Assembly: GCA_903839585.1 (NCBI GenBank)
Contig: CAIMCU010000140.1
Coordinates: 1 to 5,547 of the forward strand
Length of the DNA stretch: 5,547 bases
Direction: 5' to 3'
Source of the DNA: an uncultured Actinomycetes bacterium
GTDB lineage: Bacteria; Actinomycetota; Actinomycetes; Nanopelagicales; Nanopelagicaceae
The notes beneath the pieces were generated by a model. It saw only the letters and a list, made by a program, of their open reading frames with translations. It searched no databases and was not told the DNA's origin. This document shows, piece after piece, positions 1 to 5,547 of the stretch. The position numbers were made by a program, and so were the translations under genes. Numbering within the stretch: position 1 is the stretch's first letter; each line of letters starts with the position of its first letter.

Positions 1-50
1 ACATCTTCCTTCTTAATGTAAGCGAAGATCTCGGATGAGTTCTTAAACAT
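1..50 (-). CDS. glnA: Glutamine synthetase type I, N-terminal fragment (cut by window edge)
   Basis: The minus strand from position 50 reads MFKNSSEIFAYIKKED followed by the first two bases of a valine codon, then leaves the window. This matches the start of actinobacterial class I glutamine synthetases, which begin MF-N-(A/S)-(D/S)-x5-I-x-x-EDVKFVDVRF. The enzyme makes glutamine from glutamate, ammonia and ATP in the cytoplasm. A Shine-Dalgarno GGGAG (minus strand, 58-62) lies 7 nt before the ATG and supports this start. The identification rests on only 16 residues, but the neighbouring RDD, DUF4191 and lipA genes are the usual companions of glnA in Actinobacteria, which raises confidence. 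Adenylylation site and catalytic residues lie outside the window. Confidence 0.88.
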   Translation of the reverse strand, partial: MFKNSSEIFAYIKKED

Positions 51-83
51 GGTTTGTCTCCCAAGTCGATAATGGATTGTTCT

Positions 84-108
84 AAGGCCTCATCTTTGAG
101 GTCGCCTT
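84..108 (-). other. Hairpin in the presumed glnA leader
   Basis: The bases form an inverted repeat: AAGG and CCTCA on the left pair with TGAGG and CCTT on the right, with a TCTT loop and a 3-nt bulge (TCG) on one side. That gives nine base pairs in two stacked helices. It ends 33 nt before the glnA start codon, so it would lie in the 5' untranslated leader if transcription starts upstream of it. There is no U-run after it on either strand, so it is not a simple terminator. It could affect mRNA stability or bind a protein as DNA; neither is shown by the sequence. Confidence 0.4.
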
Positions 109-190
109 ATGAGGTGAACATTAGGTCCACTCTGGTAAAAAGACATAAACCGGGTGTTACAGCCATGTTAAGTTCGCAGGGTCCAACGGG

Positions 191-196
191 TAGGCT
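191..196 (+). promoter_or_regulatory. Candidate -10 box (TAGGCT) for the RDD gene
   Basis: TAGGCT fits the actinobacterial -10 pattern TAnnnT and ends 8 nt before the ATG at 205, the spacing expected for a leaderless transcript. The RDD start has only a poor Shine-Dalgarno match. The same hexamer stands 6 nt before the lipB ATG. The -35 region (around 168-173, TTAAGT) is weak, and TAnnnT is common by chance, so this is tentative. Confidence 0.3.
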
Positions 197-204
197 GACC
201 GCTT

Positions 205-579
205 ATGAAGCATGAGATAAGCCTTGGTCGCCGGATGGCTGGGTTGTTGATCGACTGGCTGGCCTCATACGCCATCGCCCTTGGTTTTTTCGCAGGCTCC
301 GGAGGCTTCGCCGATCGGGTTCCTAACGCCCGAATTCCGACTCTCATTATCTTCTTTGTAGAGATGGTTCTTATGCTCTCATTCGGCGGGGCAAGTGCAG
401 GCCACAGAGTTATGGGCATGAAGGTGGTTCGATTTTCGGATGGGCAACCACCAACACCGGTACAAGCTTTAATTAGAACAGCTTTAATCTGCCTTGTTTT
501 TACAGCAGTAACCTTTGATGAAAATGGTCGAGGCGTGCACGAGCGACTATCTAATACAAGGTTGGTTAACGCGCGCTAG
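205..579 (+). CDS. Small RDD-family membrane protein
   Basis: This 124-residue protein carries the RDD-domain layout. An arginine pair (R9, R10) opens the first membrane helix (about 12-31), an aspartate sits inside it (D17, in LLIDW), and a second helix spans about 44-62. G66, H67 and the GMKV(V)R stretch (71-76) follow, as in family members, and a third hydrophobic stretch lies at about 90-103. The end, GRGVHERLSNTRLV (108-121), matches the usual G-x-x-HD-x4-T motif, but with HE in place of HD. An in-frame TGA at 196-198 and no other start codon fix the ATG at 205. Homologues beside glnA in other Actinobacteria are, from memory, longer at the N terminus. The molecular role of RDD proteins is not settled; some are linked to ion transport. 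The gene is transcribed away from glnA and ends on top of the DUF4191 stop. Confidence 0.85.
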   Translation: MKHEISLGRRMAGLLIDWLASYAIALGFFAGSGGFADRVPNARIPTLIIFFVEMVLMLSFGGASAGHRVMGMKVVRFSDGQPPTPVQALIRTALICLVFTAVTFDENGRGVHERLSNTRLVNAR

Positions 580-582
580 CGC
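573..582. other. Palindrome over two overlapping convergent stop codons
   Basis: GCGCTAGCGC is a perfect 10-bp palindrome. Its central CTAG supplies the TAG stop of the plus-strand RDD gene (577-579) and the TAG stop of the minus-strand DUF4191 gene (578-576). A slightly larger hairpin can be drawn (GCGC 571-574, loop GCTA, GCGC 579-582, flanked by AA/TT with one bulged base). No T-run follows on either strand, so a standard intrinsic terminator is not supported. Confidence 0.55.
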
Positions 583-1256
583 TTAGGAACTCTCATACCT
601 TTGGGCATAGGTCCTTTTGGTATTGGCATTGATAGACCACCAACAGCCTTCAGACGCGCACGCACTTCGCGCATTTGATGAGCCGAGATCTTCTTAGGTA
701 ACTTCGCAAGATGCTTCTGCAGTTTACGAAGTGGAACCTGCCCATTTTCATCACCGACGATTACTTCAAAAACAGGTACACCGGGAACGAGACGATTAAC
801 CTTTTTGCGCTCATCTGAAATCATCATGCGAACCGCCTGAGTACCTTCACCTGTGAGAACTACTCCTGCACGTCCAACACTTCTATGCACCATATCTTGG
901 TTACGTGTTACAGCCACAGCGGGGGTAGTAGTCCAACCCTTACGAATAGCCATAAGAACGCTAGCACCAGCACCAATCTGTCCTTCAATTGAAACGTAGG
1001 CCGCAGCCCCTGCAATTCGAGTAAAGATGAAGAGTGAGATCAGTAGAGCCAAAGGAAGTGCGATAAATCCAAAGTAGTAAGGATGTCCAACCAGAGTACC
1101 AATCCCTATACCTGCAGCTAAAACAAGAAAGAAGATTGCAACGAGAGCTACGCCGATCCACGGTTTTACACTCTTAGTAACTGAGTAAGCATCTCTAAAG
1201 GTTTGAAATCTCGGGGTCTTGATCTTTGGCTCTTTGGCCTTATTTCTCTTAAACAT
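576..1256 (-). CDS. DUF4191 family membrane protein
   Basis: This 226-residue protein matches the actinobacterial DUF4191 family, whose gene sits between lipA and glnA in Mycobacterium and Streptomyces. The N terminus is short and basic (KRNKAKEPKIK, 3-13). Two membrane helices follow, at about 34-54 and 60-79, joined by a short turn. Family-typical stretches come next: YVSIEGQIGAGASVL (87-101), a KGW (106-108), PAVAVTRNQD with VHRSVGRAGVVLTGEG (112-138), and a basic tail with KLPKKIS (185-191) and a proline/glycine/lysine-rich end. The soluble part most likely faces the cytoplasm. Function is unknown. The ATG lies 5 nt after the stop of the acyltransferase gene with no Shine-Dalgarno, so translation may depend on coupling or on a leaderless start from TAAACT just upstream. 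It is the last gene of the lip cluster and converges on the RDD gene. Confidence 0.9.
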   Translation of the reverse strand: MFKRNKAKEPKIKTPRFQTFRDAYSVTKSVKPWIGVALVAIFFLVLAAGIGIGTLVGHPYYFGFIALPLALLISLFIFTRIAGAAAYVSIEGQIGAGASVLMAIRKGWTTTPAVAVTRNQDMVHRSVGRAGVVLTGEGTQAVRMMISDERKKVNRLVPGVPVFEVIVGDENGQVPLRKLQKHLAKLPKKISAHQMREVRARLKAVGGLSMPIPKGPMPKGMRVPKR

Positions 1257-1261
1257 ATTGG

Positions 1262-1960
1262 TTAGTTTAGGGGAGCAGGGGCGCTACCACCAAGACGGAT
1301 AGGTGCCCATCTCTGACCTTCGTGTGAGTCGGGATACTCACCCTGTACTTTGTGCAGCAGTTTGACAAGAGTTTCCCGTAAAAGAGCTTCCCCTGCTTCT
1401 ACATCGGTAGATTTATCAAAGAGGAGTGGCTCTCCAAAGGAGACATGAATCGGATACTTTTTACGGCGCAGATCCTTCTTTACGCCCTTTGTCCAAATGC
1501 GTTGTGAGCCCCAAACAATGGTTGGAATGATGGGGACAGATGAGCCCATCGCAAGACGCACAGCACCAGATTTCATATCCTTAATCTCAAAGCTCTTGCT
1601 TATAGTGCCTTCAGGAAAGATTCCAACGATCTCACCTGAACGCAGGGCGCGCAGTGCGGCCACGAAGGAGGCTGAACCATTTGATCGATCCACATTTATG
1701 TGGTGCATACCGCGCATCAATGGACCTGCAATCTTGTTATCAAAGATCTCTTTTTTGGCCATAAACCTTACATAACGTTTTGCTGGAAGAGCTGCGGTCC
1801 CGGCTAAAGCAAAATCAAAGTAACCGATGTGGTTGATTGCAAGTATTGCTCCACCTTGTGCCGGAATGTGCTCAGCACCAGAGAACTTAAACTGAAGACC
1901 GAGGTATCTCCATAGACCTTTTATGAGAACAATAACTGGCGGGTAGACAAGATCGGCCAT
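1262..1960 (-). CDS. PlsC-type 1-acylglycerol-3-phosphate acyltransferase
   Basis: This 232-residue protein belongs to the PlsC/LPLAT family, which moves an acyl chain to lysophosphatidic acid or a related lysolipid at the inner face of the membrane. The catalytic HX4D motif is present as NHIGYFD (H44, D49). The substrate-binding block with R92 (INVDRSNG, 88-95), FPEGT (115-119) and the block ending VPIIPT (142-147) follow in the usual order. The C terminus RWAPIRLGGSAPAP is typical of actinobacterial members. Length is normal for the family. The ATG shares one base with the lipA stop (TAATG), and AAGG inside lipA, 9 nt upstream, can serve as ribosome site, so translation is probably coupled. 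Its place between lipA and DUF4191 is not the arrangement I recall from Mycobacterium. The exact acceptor lipid cannot be told from sequence, so no gene symbol is given. Confidence 0.92.
   Translation of the reverse strand: MADLVYPPVIVLIKGLWRYLGLQFKFSGAEHIPAQGGAILAINHIGYFDFALAGTAALPAKRYVRFMAKKEIFDNKIAGPLMRGMHHINVDRSNGSASFVAALRALRSGEIVGIFPEGTISKSFEIKDMKSGAVRLAMGSSVPIIPTIVWGSQRIWTKGVKKDLRRKKYPIHVSFGEPLLFDKSTDVEAGEALLRETLVKLLHKVQGEYPDSHEGQRWAPIRLGGSAPAPLN
1264..1269 (-). promoter_or_regulatory. Candidate internal -10 box (TAAACT) before DUF4191
   Basis: On the minus strand TAAACT ends 7 nt before the DUF4191 ATG, in the last bases of the upstream acyltransferase gene and overlapping its stop codon. 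It fits TAnnnT at leaderless spacing, and the start has no purine-rich ribosome site. The -35 region shows only a poor TTGGTG match. Read-through from lipB is the simpler explanation for expression, so this is tentative. Confidence 0.22.
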
Positions 1961-2889
1961 TACTTTGCAACCTTGGCATCGATGGCTTGTTTATAAAGTC
2001 TGCCAGCTCGATAACTTGAGCGCACTAGTGGCCCGCTCATGACACCTAAGAAACCAATCTCCGTAGCCTGCGCCGCCATTTCTACGAACTCTTCAGGTTT
2101 AACCCAACGTTCAACAGGGTGGTGCTTATTTGTTGGACGCAAATACTGAGTAATGGTTATGAGATCGCAACCTGCTTGTCGAAGGTCAATGAGCGCCTGA
2201 GTAATCTCTTCACGAGTTTCACCAAGTCCGAGTATCAGGTTTGATTTGGTAACTAAGCCGTAGTCACGAGCTTGAGTAATGACATTGAGTGAACGCTCAT
2301 ATGTAAAGGCTGGACGGATACGCTTGAAGATACGTGGCACTGTTTCAAGGTTGTGAGCGAAGACCTCTGGGTTTGTTTCAAAAACTTGGTTTAACAACTC
2401 GGGGTTTCCACTGAAATCAGGTGCAAGCATCTCGACGCCACAACCTGGATTAAGTGCATGAACCTGCTTAATCGTCTCTGCGTATAACCAAGCGCCTTCA
2501 TCATCTAAGTCATCACGAGTGACGCCTGTAATGGTGGCGTACTTAAGCCCCATGGATTGAACCGATTCTGCAACTCTACGTGGCTCATCTCTATCGAGTG
2601 GCTCAGGTTTACCGGTATCTATGTTGCAGAAGTCGCAACGTCTTGTACAGCGCTCTCCACCAATAAGGAATGTTGCCTCCTTATCCTCCCAGCACTCAAA
2701 GATGTTAGGACATGCAGCCTCTTGGCAAACGGTGTGAAGTCCCTCAGTTTTAACGAGTGCTCGTAAACGTGTGTACTCCGGCCCCATATTTGCCCGAGTC
2801 TTAATCCACTCGGGCTTTCTCTCTATTGGGGTCTGGGTATTTCTGGCTTCAATTCTTAGAAGCTTGCGACCATCGGGAGTGATTGTCAT
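1960..2889 (-). CDS. lipA: Lipoyl synthase, radical SAM enzyme
   Basis: LipA inserts two sulfur atoms into protein-bound octanoyl groups to make the lipoyl cofactor. The 309-residue protein is full length and has both iron-sulfur cluster sites. The auxiliary cluster uses C55, C60 and C66 (CX4CX5C, ending in NIFECWE), the source of the inserted sulfur. The radical-SAM cluster uses C81, C85 and C88 (CX3CX2C in [14 protein letters not shown]). The C-terminal RSSYRAG (290-296) supplies the conserved serine that binds the auxiliary cluster. Further family blocks are [11 protein letters not shown] (118-128), [11 protein letters not shown] (176-186) and QYLRPT with HHPVERWV (248-263). The start overlaps the lipB stop by 4 nt (ATGA), with AAGGT a few bases upstream as ribosome site, so LipB and LipA are probably made in step. 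Nothing is missing or odd in the gene. Confidence 0.98.
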   Translation of the reverse strand: MTITPDGRKLLRIEARNTQTPIERKPEWIKTRANMGPEYTRLRALVKTEGLHTVCQEAACPNIFECWEDKEATFLIGGERCTRRCDFCNIDTGKPEPLDRDEPRRVAESVQSMGLKYATITGVTRDDLDDEGAWLYAETIKQVHALNPGCGVEMLAPDFSGNPELLNQVFETNPEVFAHNLETVPRIFKRIRPAFTYERSLNVITQARDYGLVTKSNLILGLGETREEITQALIDLRQAGCDLITITQYLRPTNKHHPVERWVKPEEFVEMAAQATEIGFLGVMSGPLVRSSYRAGRLYKQAIDAKVAK

Positions 2890-3527
2890 GCGCTTACCTT
2901 AGCCAAGTATTCGCTCATATACTTTTCGACGATTGGTTGGACCGCATCGATATCAATCTCTTTTCCGAGCTCTATCTGCATAGAGGTAACAGCTGCATCA
3001 TCAATTCCGCATGGAATAATCTGCGTAAAGGGTGCCAGATCTGGTGAAACGTTTAAAGCGAAGCCGTGCATAGTCACGCCGGAAGCGACCCTTATGCCGA
3101 TGGCTGCAATCTTTCGCTCGCCTCTTTCATCGCAGATCCAAACGCCAGAACGCCCGCTCACTCTCGTTGCCGTAATTTCAAAGAAGGCACAAACTTCGAT
3201 CAGCGCGCTCTCTAGCTCTCTTACGAAACCAACTAGTTCATGGGGGTTAGAGAGTTTAATTATTGGGTATCCAACGATTTGGCCTGGACCATGCCATGTA
3301 ACTTTTCCTCCACGATCTACCCTGATTACCTGCTCGCCATCTTGCGGTAACTCACTATCTAAGGTGCGCTTACCGGCTGTAAAGACAGAAGGGTGTTGCA
3401 GAAGAATGAGAGAGTTATCAGTTAACCCTTGAGCAACCTCTAGGTGAAGCTGCCTTTGTTGGTTCAACGCCTCTTCATAGGGTACGAGCCCCCTCCGAAT
3501 GAGGGTCAACTGCTTCAATGCGCTCAT
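2886..3527 (-). CDS. lipB: Octanoyl-[ACP]:protein N-octanoyltransferase
   Basis: LipB moves octanoate from acyl carrier protein to the lipoyl-domain lysine of target enzymes, the step before LipA. The 213-residue protein shows the full set of LipB signatures: [10 protein letters not shown] (45-54), the substrate-pocket block [13 protein letters not shown] (71-83) running into GYPII, GRSGVW (125-130), the catalytic lysine K139 in [15 protein letters not shown] (154-160) and the catalytic cysteine C173 in IPCGI. No Shine-Dalgarno precedes the ATG at 3527. Instead TAGGCT stands 6 nt upstream, which suggests a leaderless transcript. It is the first gene of the minus-strand cluster and is divergent from the MMPL transporter gene with 74 nt between them. 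Confidence 0.97.
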   Translation of the reverse strand: MSALKQLTLIRRGLVPYEEALNQQRQLHLEVAQGLTDNSLILLQHPSVFTAGKRTLDSELPQDGEQVIRVDRGGKVTWHGPGQIVGYPIIKLSNPHELVGFVRELESALIEVCAFFEITATRVSGRSGVWICDERGERKIAAIGIRVASGVTMHGFALNVSPDLAPFTQIIPCGIDDAAVTSMQIELGKEIDIDAVQPIVEKYMSEYLAKVSA

Positions 3528-3533
3528 AGAGAC

Positions 3534-3539
3534 AGCCTA
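3534..3539 (-). promoter_or_regulatory. Candidate -10 box (TAGGCT) for lipB
   Basis: Read on the minus strand, TAGGCT fits TAnnnT and ends 6 nt before the lipB ATG, as in leaderless actinobacterial genes. A partial -35 match, TTCGCA, lies 18 nt further upstream (minus strand, 3558-3563), inside the spacer of the inverted repeat at 3546-3574. A promoter for the lip cluster must lie in this 74-nt gap or within the divergent gene, which makes this the best candidate. Confidence 0.38.
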
Positions 3540-3545
3540 AAGGTA

Positions 3546-3574
3546 GGATTTGCATCCTGCGAACTGCAAAATCC
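3546..3574. repeat. Inverted repeat between lipB and the MMPL gene
   Basis: GGATTTGCA (3546-3554) and TGCAAAATCC (3565-3574) are reverse complements apart from one extra base, separated by 10 nt. An alternative smaller hairpin, AGGAT-TTGC-ATCCT (3545-3558), shares the left arm. The repeat sits in the middle of the short divergent promoter region, covering the likely -35 side of the lipB promoter, so it could be an operator acting on both genes. No family of regulator can be named from it. Confidence 0.45.
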
Positions 3575-3601
3575 GCCCAGGCTCGAAAGGCTCATTTACC
3601 C

Positions 3602-5547
3602 ATGTCGTATCTCAAACGCCCCTTTGCTATTGCCCTCATAACCATTATCGCTTGGTTTGGCGTCACGGGTTTCTTCGGCCCTCTCTTTGGCAAGCTCTCA
3701 ACTGTTCAAGAGAACAACAACTCGGCGTTTCTACCCGATAGCGCAGAGGCCACCAAGGCGGTCAAGCTATTGGAGAAGTTCTCGGCTGGAGAGACAACGG
3801 CTTTCCCAACTCTCGTACTACTCGAGGGCACGGTTGGGCCAGAGGTTTTGCAACAAATTAATGCACACCTAGAAACTGTTGGCGATTTAAGGTTGGGTGA
3901 AACCGATCGACGGATTTCAGATTACTTGGCTCCAAACACAGTTATCTCAGCCTTCCCAGCACAGGATGGCAAAGCTGTTCTGGCATCTATTCTTCTTGAT
4001 GGCAATGCAATCGGCCAGACTCTTCCGAATGAGGAGCCAGTTCTTCCAGCGATTATCGAGGCTCTACGTGAAGACTTCACCCCATTTGCCAAAGATCTTG
4101 GATTTACATCTTATGTAACTGGCGCAGGTGGAATCCTTGGAGACTTGTTCGGCGCATTCGGTGATATTGACTCAACCCTCTTGCTAACGACATTGGCAGT
4201 AGTCGCTCTGATTCTGATCGTTGTATATCGATCACCAGTCCTTTGGATCCTGCCTTTACTCTCTGCGGTTTTTGCATTGAGTACTGGCGGTGGAATCATC
4301 TATCTTCTCGCTAAGAACAATGTCATTGATGTCAACGGACAGTCTCAAGGCATTCTCTCCGTTTTGGTCCTTGGTGCAGCAACGGATTATGCGCTTCTAT
4401 TAATCTCGCGTTATCGCGAAGAGTTACACCACCATGAGTCTCGCTTTGATGCGATGAAGAAAACTTTAAAGGGTGTTCGCGAGCCAATCTTGGCTTCTGG
4501 AGCAACGGTTGCAATCTCGCTACTTGTACTTCTCTTAAGCGATCTCTCGGGCAACAGAGGTCTTGGTCCTATTGGGGCAATCGGTGTAGTTGCCTCCGTC
4601 ATTACAATTCTGACCTTATTGCCAGCTTTATTGGTCGCTTTTGGTCGATGGATTTTCTGGCCGCGCATCCCACGATTTGATGATGTTGACTCTCAACTCA
4701 CCGGAACATGGGCAAAGGTTGGAGGTTTGGTTGAAAAGAAGCCTCGCTTCCTTTGGGTGGCAACACTTGCTGGACTTCTCATTCTGGCTGGCTTCTCATC
4801 AACCCTAAAGGTAAGCGGCCTCTCAACTGCCGATAGCTTTACAGGAAATCCAGAGTCGGTTGTAGGTCAAAAGCTTTTACTCAATCACTTCCCAGGGGGA
4901 GAAGGTGATCCGACAAAGGTCATTCTCAATCCAGGTGATGTACAAAAGGTAACCGCTGTATTGGAAGGCATAGACGGAGTTACGGATGTATCGCCTGACT
5001 TTGGTCAACCAGTTACACCTGGTGCACCATTACCTGCGTTAAAAGTAGTAGAGGGAAAGACCGTTCTTAATGTAACTCTGGCATCATCACCCGACTCCAC
5101 CGAGGCACGGGAGTTGATTCCTGAGATCAGAACAGAGCTTAAGAAGATCGATAACGACATTCTTGTGGGAGGCACAACTGCGGTCTATTACGACACAGAT
5201 GTCGCCTCGCATCACGACAACAACACAGTTATCCCCGTTGTTTTGATTCTCATTACGATCATTCTAGGATTGCTATTGCGCAGCATCTTAAGCGCCGTCC
5301 TGCTTCTTGGAACCGTAGTGCTTTCATATTTTGCAACCCTTGGTGTGTGTGCTTTGGTCTTTAATCACATCTTTGGCTTTGCCGGAGGCGATACATCCTT
5401 CCCATTATTTGCCTTTATTTTCTTGGTAGCTCTTGGTATTGATTACAACATCTTCCTTATGACTCGCGTGCGTGAAGAAAGTGAAAAGCTGGGTACAAGG
5501 GCGGGCGTGATTAAGGGATTGACAGTCACTGGTTCTGTTATTACTTC
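3602..5547 (+). CDS. MMPL/RND-family membrane transporter, C terminus beyond window
   Basis: The frame is open from ATG 3602 to the window edge, giving 648 complete codons. It shows the MMPL plan: helix 1 (about 8-27), a large outer loop (about 30-188), helices 2-6 (about 191-348), a cytoplasmic link, helix 7 (382-400), a second outer loop (about 402-540) and helices 8-10 (541-620), with helix 11 beginning near 636. The Asp-Tyr pairs used for proton relay in MmpL proteins are present in helix 4 (D262-Y263, GAATDYALLL, followed by SRYREE) and helix 10 (D614-Y615, GIDYNIFLMTRVREE). The protein should therefore be an active proton-driven exporter. Substrate is unknown; family members export lipids, siderophores or other hydrophobic compounds. 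AAAGG (3586-3590) lies 11 nt before the ATG; no other start exists downstream of the in-frame TAG at 3527-3529. By comparison with relatives roughly 60-100 residues are missing. Confidence 0.93.
   Translation, partial: MSYLKRPFAIALITIIAWFGVTGFFGPLFGKLSTVQENNNSAFLPDSAEATKAVKLLEKFSAGETTAFPTLVLLEGTVGPEVLQQINAHLETVGDLRLGETDRRISDYLAPNTVISAFPAQDGKAVLASILLDGNAIGQTLPNEEPVLPAIIEALREDFTPFAKDLGFTSYVTGAGGILGDLFGAFGDIDSTLLLTTLAVVALILIVVYRSPVLWILPLLSAVFALSTGGGIIYLLAKNNVIDVNGQSQGILSVLVLGAATDYALLLISRYREELHHHESRFDAMKKTLKGVREPILASGATVAISLLVLLLSDLSGNRGLGPIGAIGVVASVITILTLLPALLVAFGRWIFWPRIPRFDDVDSQLTGTWAKVGGLVEKKPRFLWVATLAGLLILAGFSSTLKVSGLSTADSFTGNPESVVGQKLLLNHFPGGEGDPTKVILNPGDVQKVTAVLEGIDGVTDVSPDFGQPVTPGAPLPALKVVEGKTVLNVTLASSPDSTEARELIPEIRTELKKIDNDILVGGTTAVYYDTDVASHHDNNTVIPVVLILITIILGLLLRSILSAVLLLGTVVLSYFATLGVCALVFNHIFGFAGGDTSFPLFAFIFLVALGIDYNIFLMTRVREESEKLGTRAGVIKGLTVTGSVIT

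Larger units (their letters stand above)
51..204. promoter_or_regulatory. Divergent glnA / RDD intergenic control region
   Basis: This 154-nt gap separates the divergent starts of glnA (minus) and the RDD gene (plus), so it must carry the promoters of both. On the glnA side there is a good Shine-Dalgarno (GGGAG, 58-62) and, further out, a hairpin at 84-108. An imperfect palindrome GTGAAC-ATTAG-GTCCAC lies at 114-130. No convincing -35/-10 pair for glnA could be fixed by eye. A single GTTAC half-site (156-160) resembles half of a GlnR box, but its partner half is not recognisable. On the RDD side, TAGGCT at 191-196 is a possible -10 box. The function of the region is inferred from gene layout. 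Confidence 0.6.

Noticed and set aside
151..160. Possible GlnR box in front of glnA (GTTAC half-site at 156-160).
   Set aside because: Only one half-site is recognisable; the partner six bases away (ATAAA on the plus strand) does not fit the GnAAC/GTnAC pattern, so a GlnR site is not supported.
168..419. Minus-strand open frame of 83 codons opposite the RDD gene.
   Set aside because: It lies antisense to a well-supported RDD gene, its translation resembles no family I know, and its start would fall inside that gene.
1497..1775. Plus-strand open frame of 92 codons inside the acyltransferase gene.
   Set aside because: The opposite strand carries the complete PlsC motifs; the plus-strand translation has no recognisable domain or ribosome site.
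2557..3432. Plus-strand open frames opposite lipA and lipB (2557-2766 and 3094-3432).
   Set aside because: Both are antisense to full-length conserved enzymes with all catalytic residues present, and their translations look like noise.
3545..3558. Small hairpin AGGAT-TTGC-ATCCT as a terminator.
   Set aside because: The stem is only five base pairs with no following T-run and lies between two divergent starts, where no terminator is needed; it is better seen as part of the larger inverted repeat.
3444..4118. Several plus-strand open frames of 60-75 codons around and inside the MMPL start (for example 3657-3872).
   Set aside because: They are out-of-frame shadows; the frame starting at 3602 is continuous and carries the transporter signatures.
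4111..4668. Minus-strand open frames opposite the MMPL gene.
   Set aside because: They are antisense to membrane helices 2-6 of the transporter; their basic, low-complexity translations are typical of antisense reading.

Overview
The window looks like ordinary chromosomal core sequence from an actinobacterium. The strongest reason is gene content and order: lipB, lipA, a DUF4191 membrane protein, a small RDD-family membrane protein and the start of a class I glutamine synthetase (glnA). This string is known from Mycobacterium and Streptomyces. The protein sequences are clearly actinobacterial, but base composition is balanced and codon third positions are not GC-rich. With the compact spacing, that suggests a low-GC, streamlined group such as the freshwater acI/Nanopelagicales lineage; this placement is inference.

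Layout. Positions 1-50 hold the first 16 codons of glnA on the minus strand, running off the left edge. Positions 51-204 are a divergent control region with a hairpin that would lie in the glnA leader. A plus-strand RDD gene (205-579) ends by sharing its stop-codon bases with the convergent DUF4191 gene. Positions 576-3527 form a tight minus-strand cluster transcribed lipB > lipA > plsC-type acyltransferase > DUF4191. Its junctions are a 4-nt overlap (ATGA), a 1-nt overlap (TAATG) and a 5-nt gap. Positions 3528-3601 are a second short divergent region containing an inverted repeat. From 3602 to the right edge runs a plus-strand MMPL/RND-type transporter, open at the window end after 648 complete codons.

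How the genes work together. LipB transfers octanoate from acyl carrier protein to lipoyl domains, and LipA inserts the two sulfurs, giving the lipoyl cofactor of 2-oxoacid dehydrogenases and the glycine cleavage system. PlsC also draws on fatty acyl groups, for phospholipid synthesis, so the cluster pairs two users of acyl chains. DUF4191 and RDD proteins are small membrane proteins of unknown function that travel with glnA and lipA in this phylum. The MMPL protein is an inner-membrane exporter of unknown substrate, probably lipidic by family.

I found no mobile element, CRISPR array, RNA gene, toxin-antitoxin pair or obvious new system. The observations most worth checking are the acyltransferase in the lipoate cluster, the terminator-less convergent stop overlap, possible leaderless starts (TAnnnT boxes 6-8 nt before ATG) for the three genes lacking a Shine-Dalgarno, and the inverted repeat between lipB and the MMPL gene.
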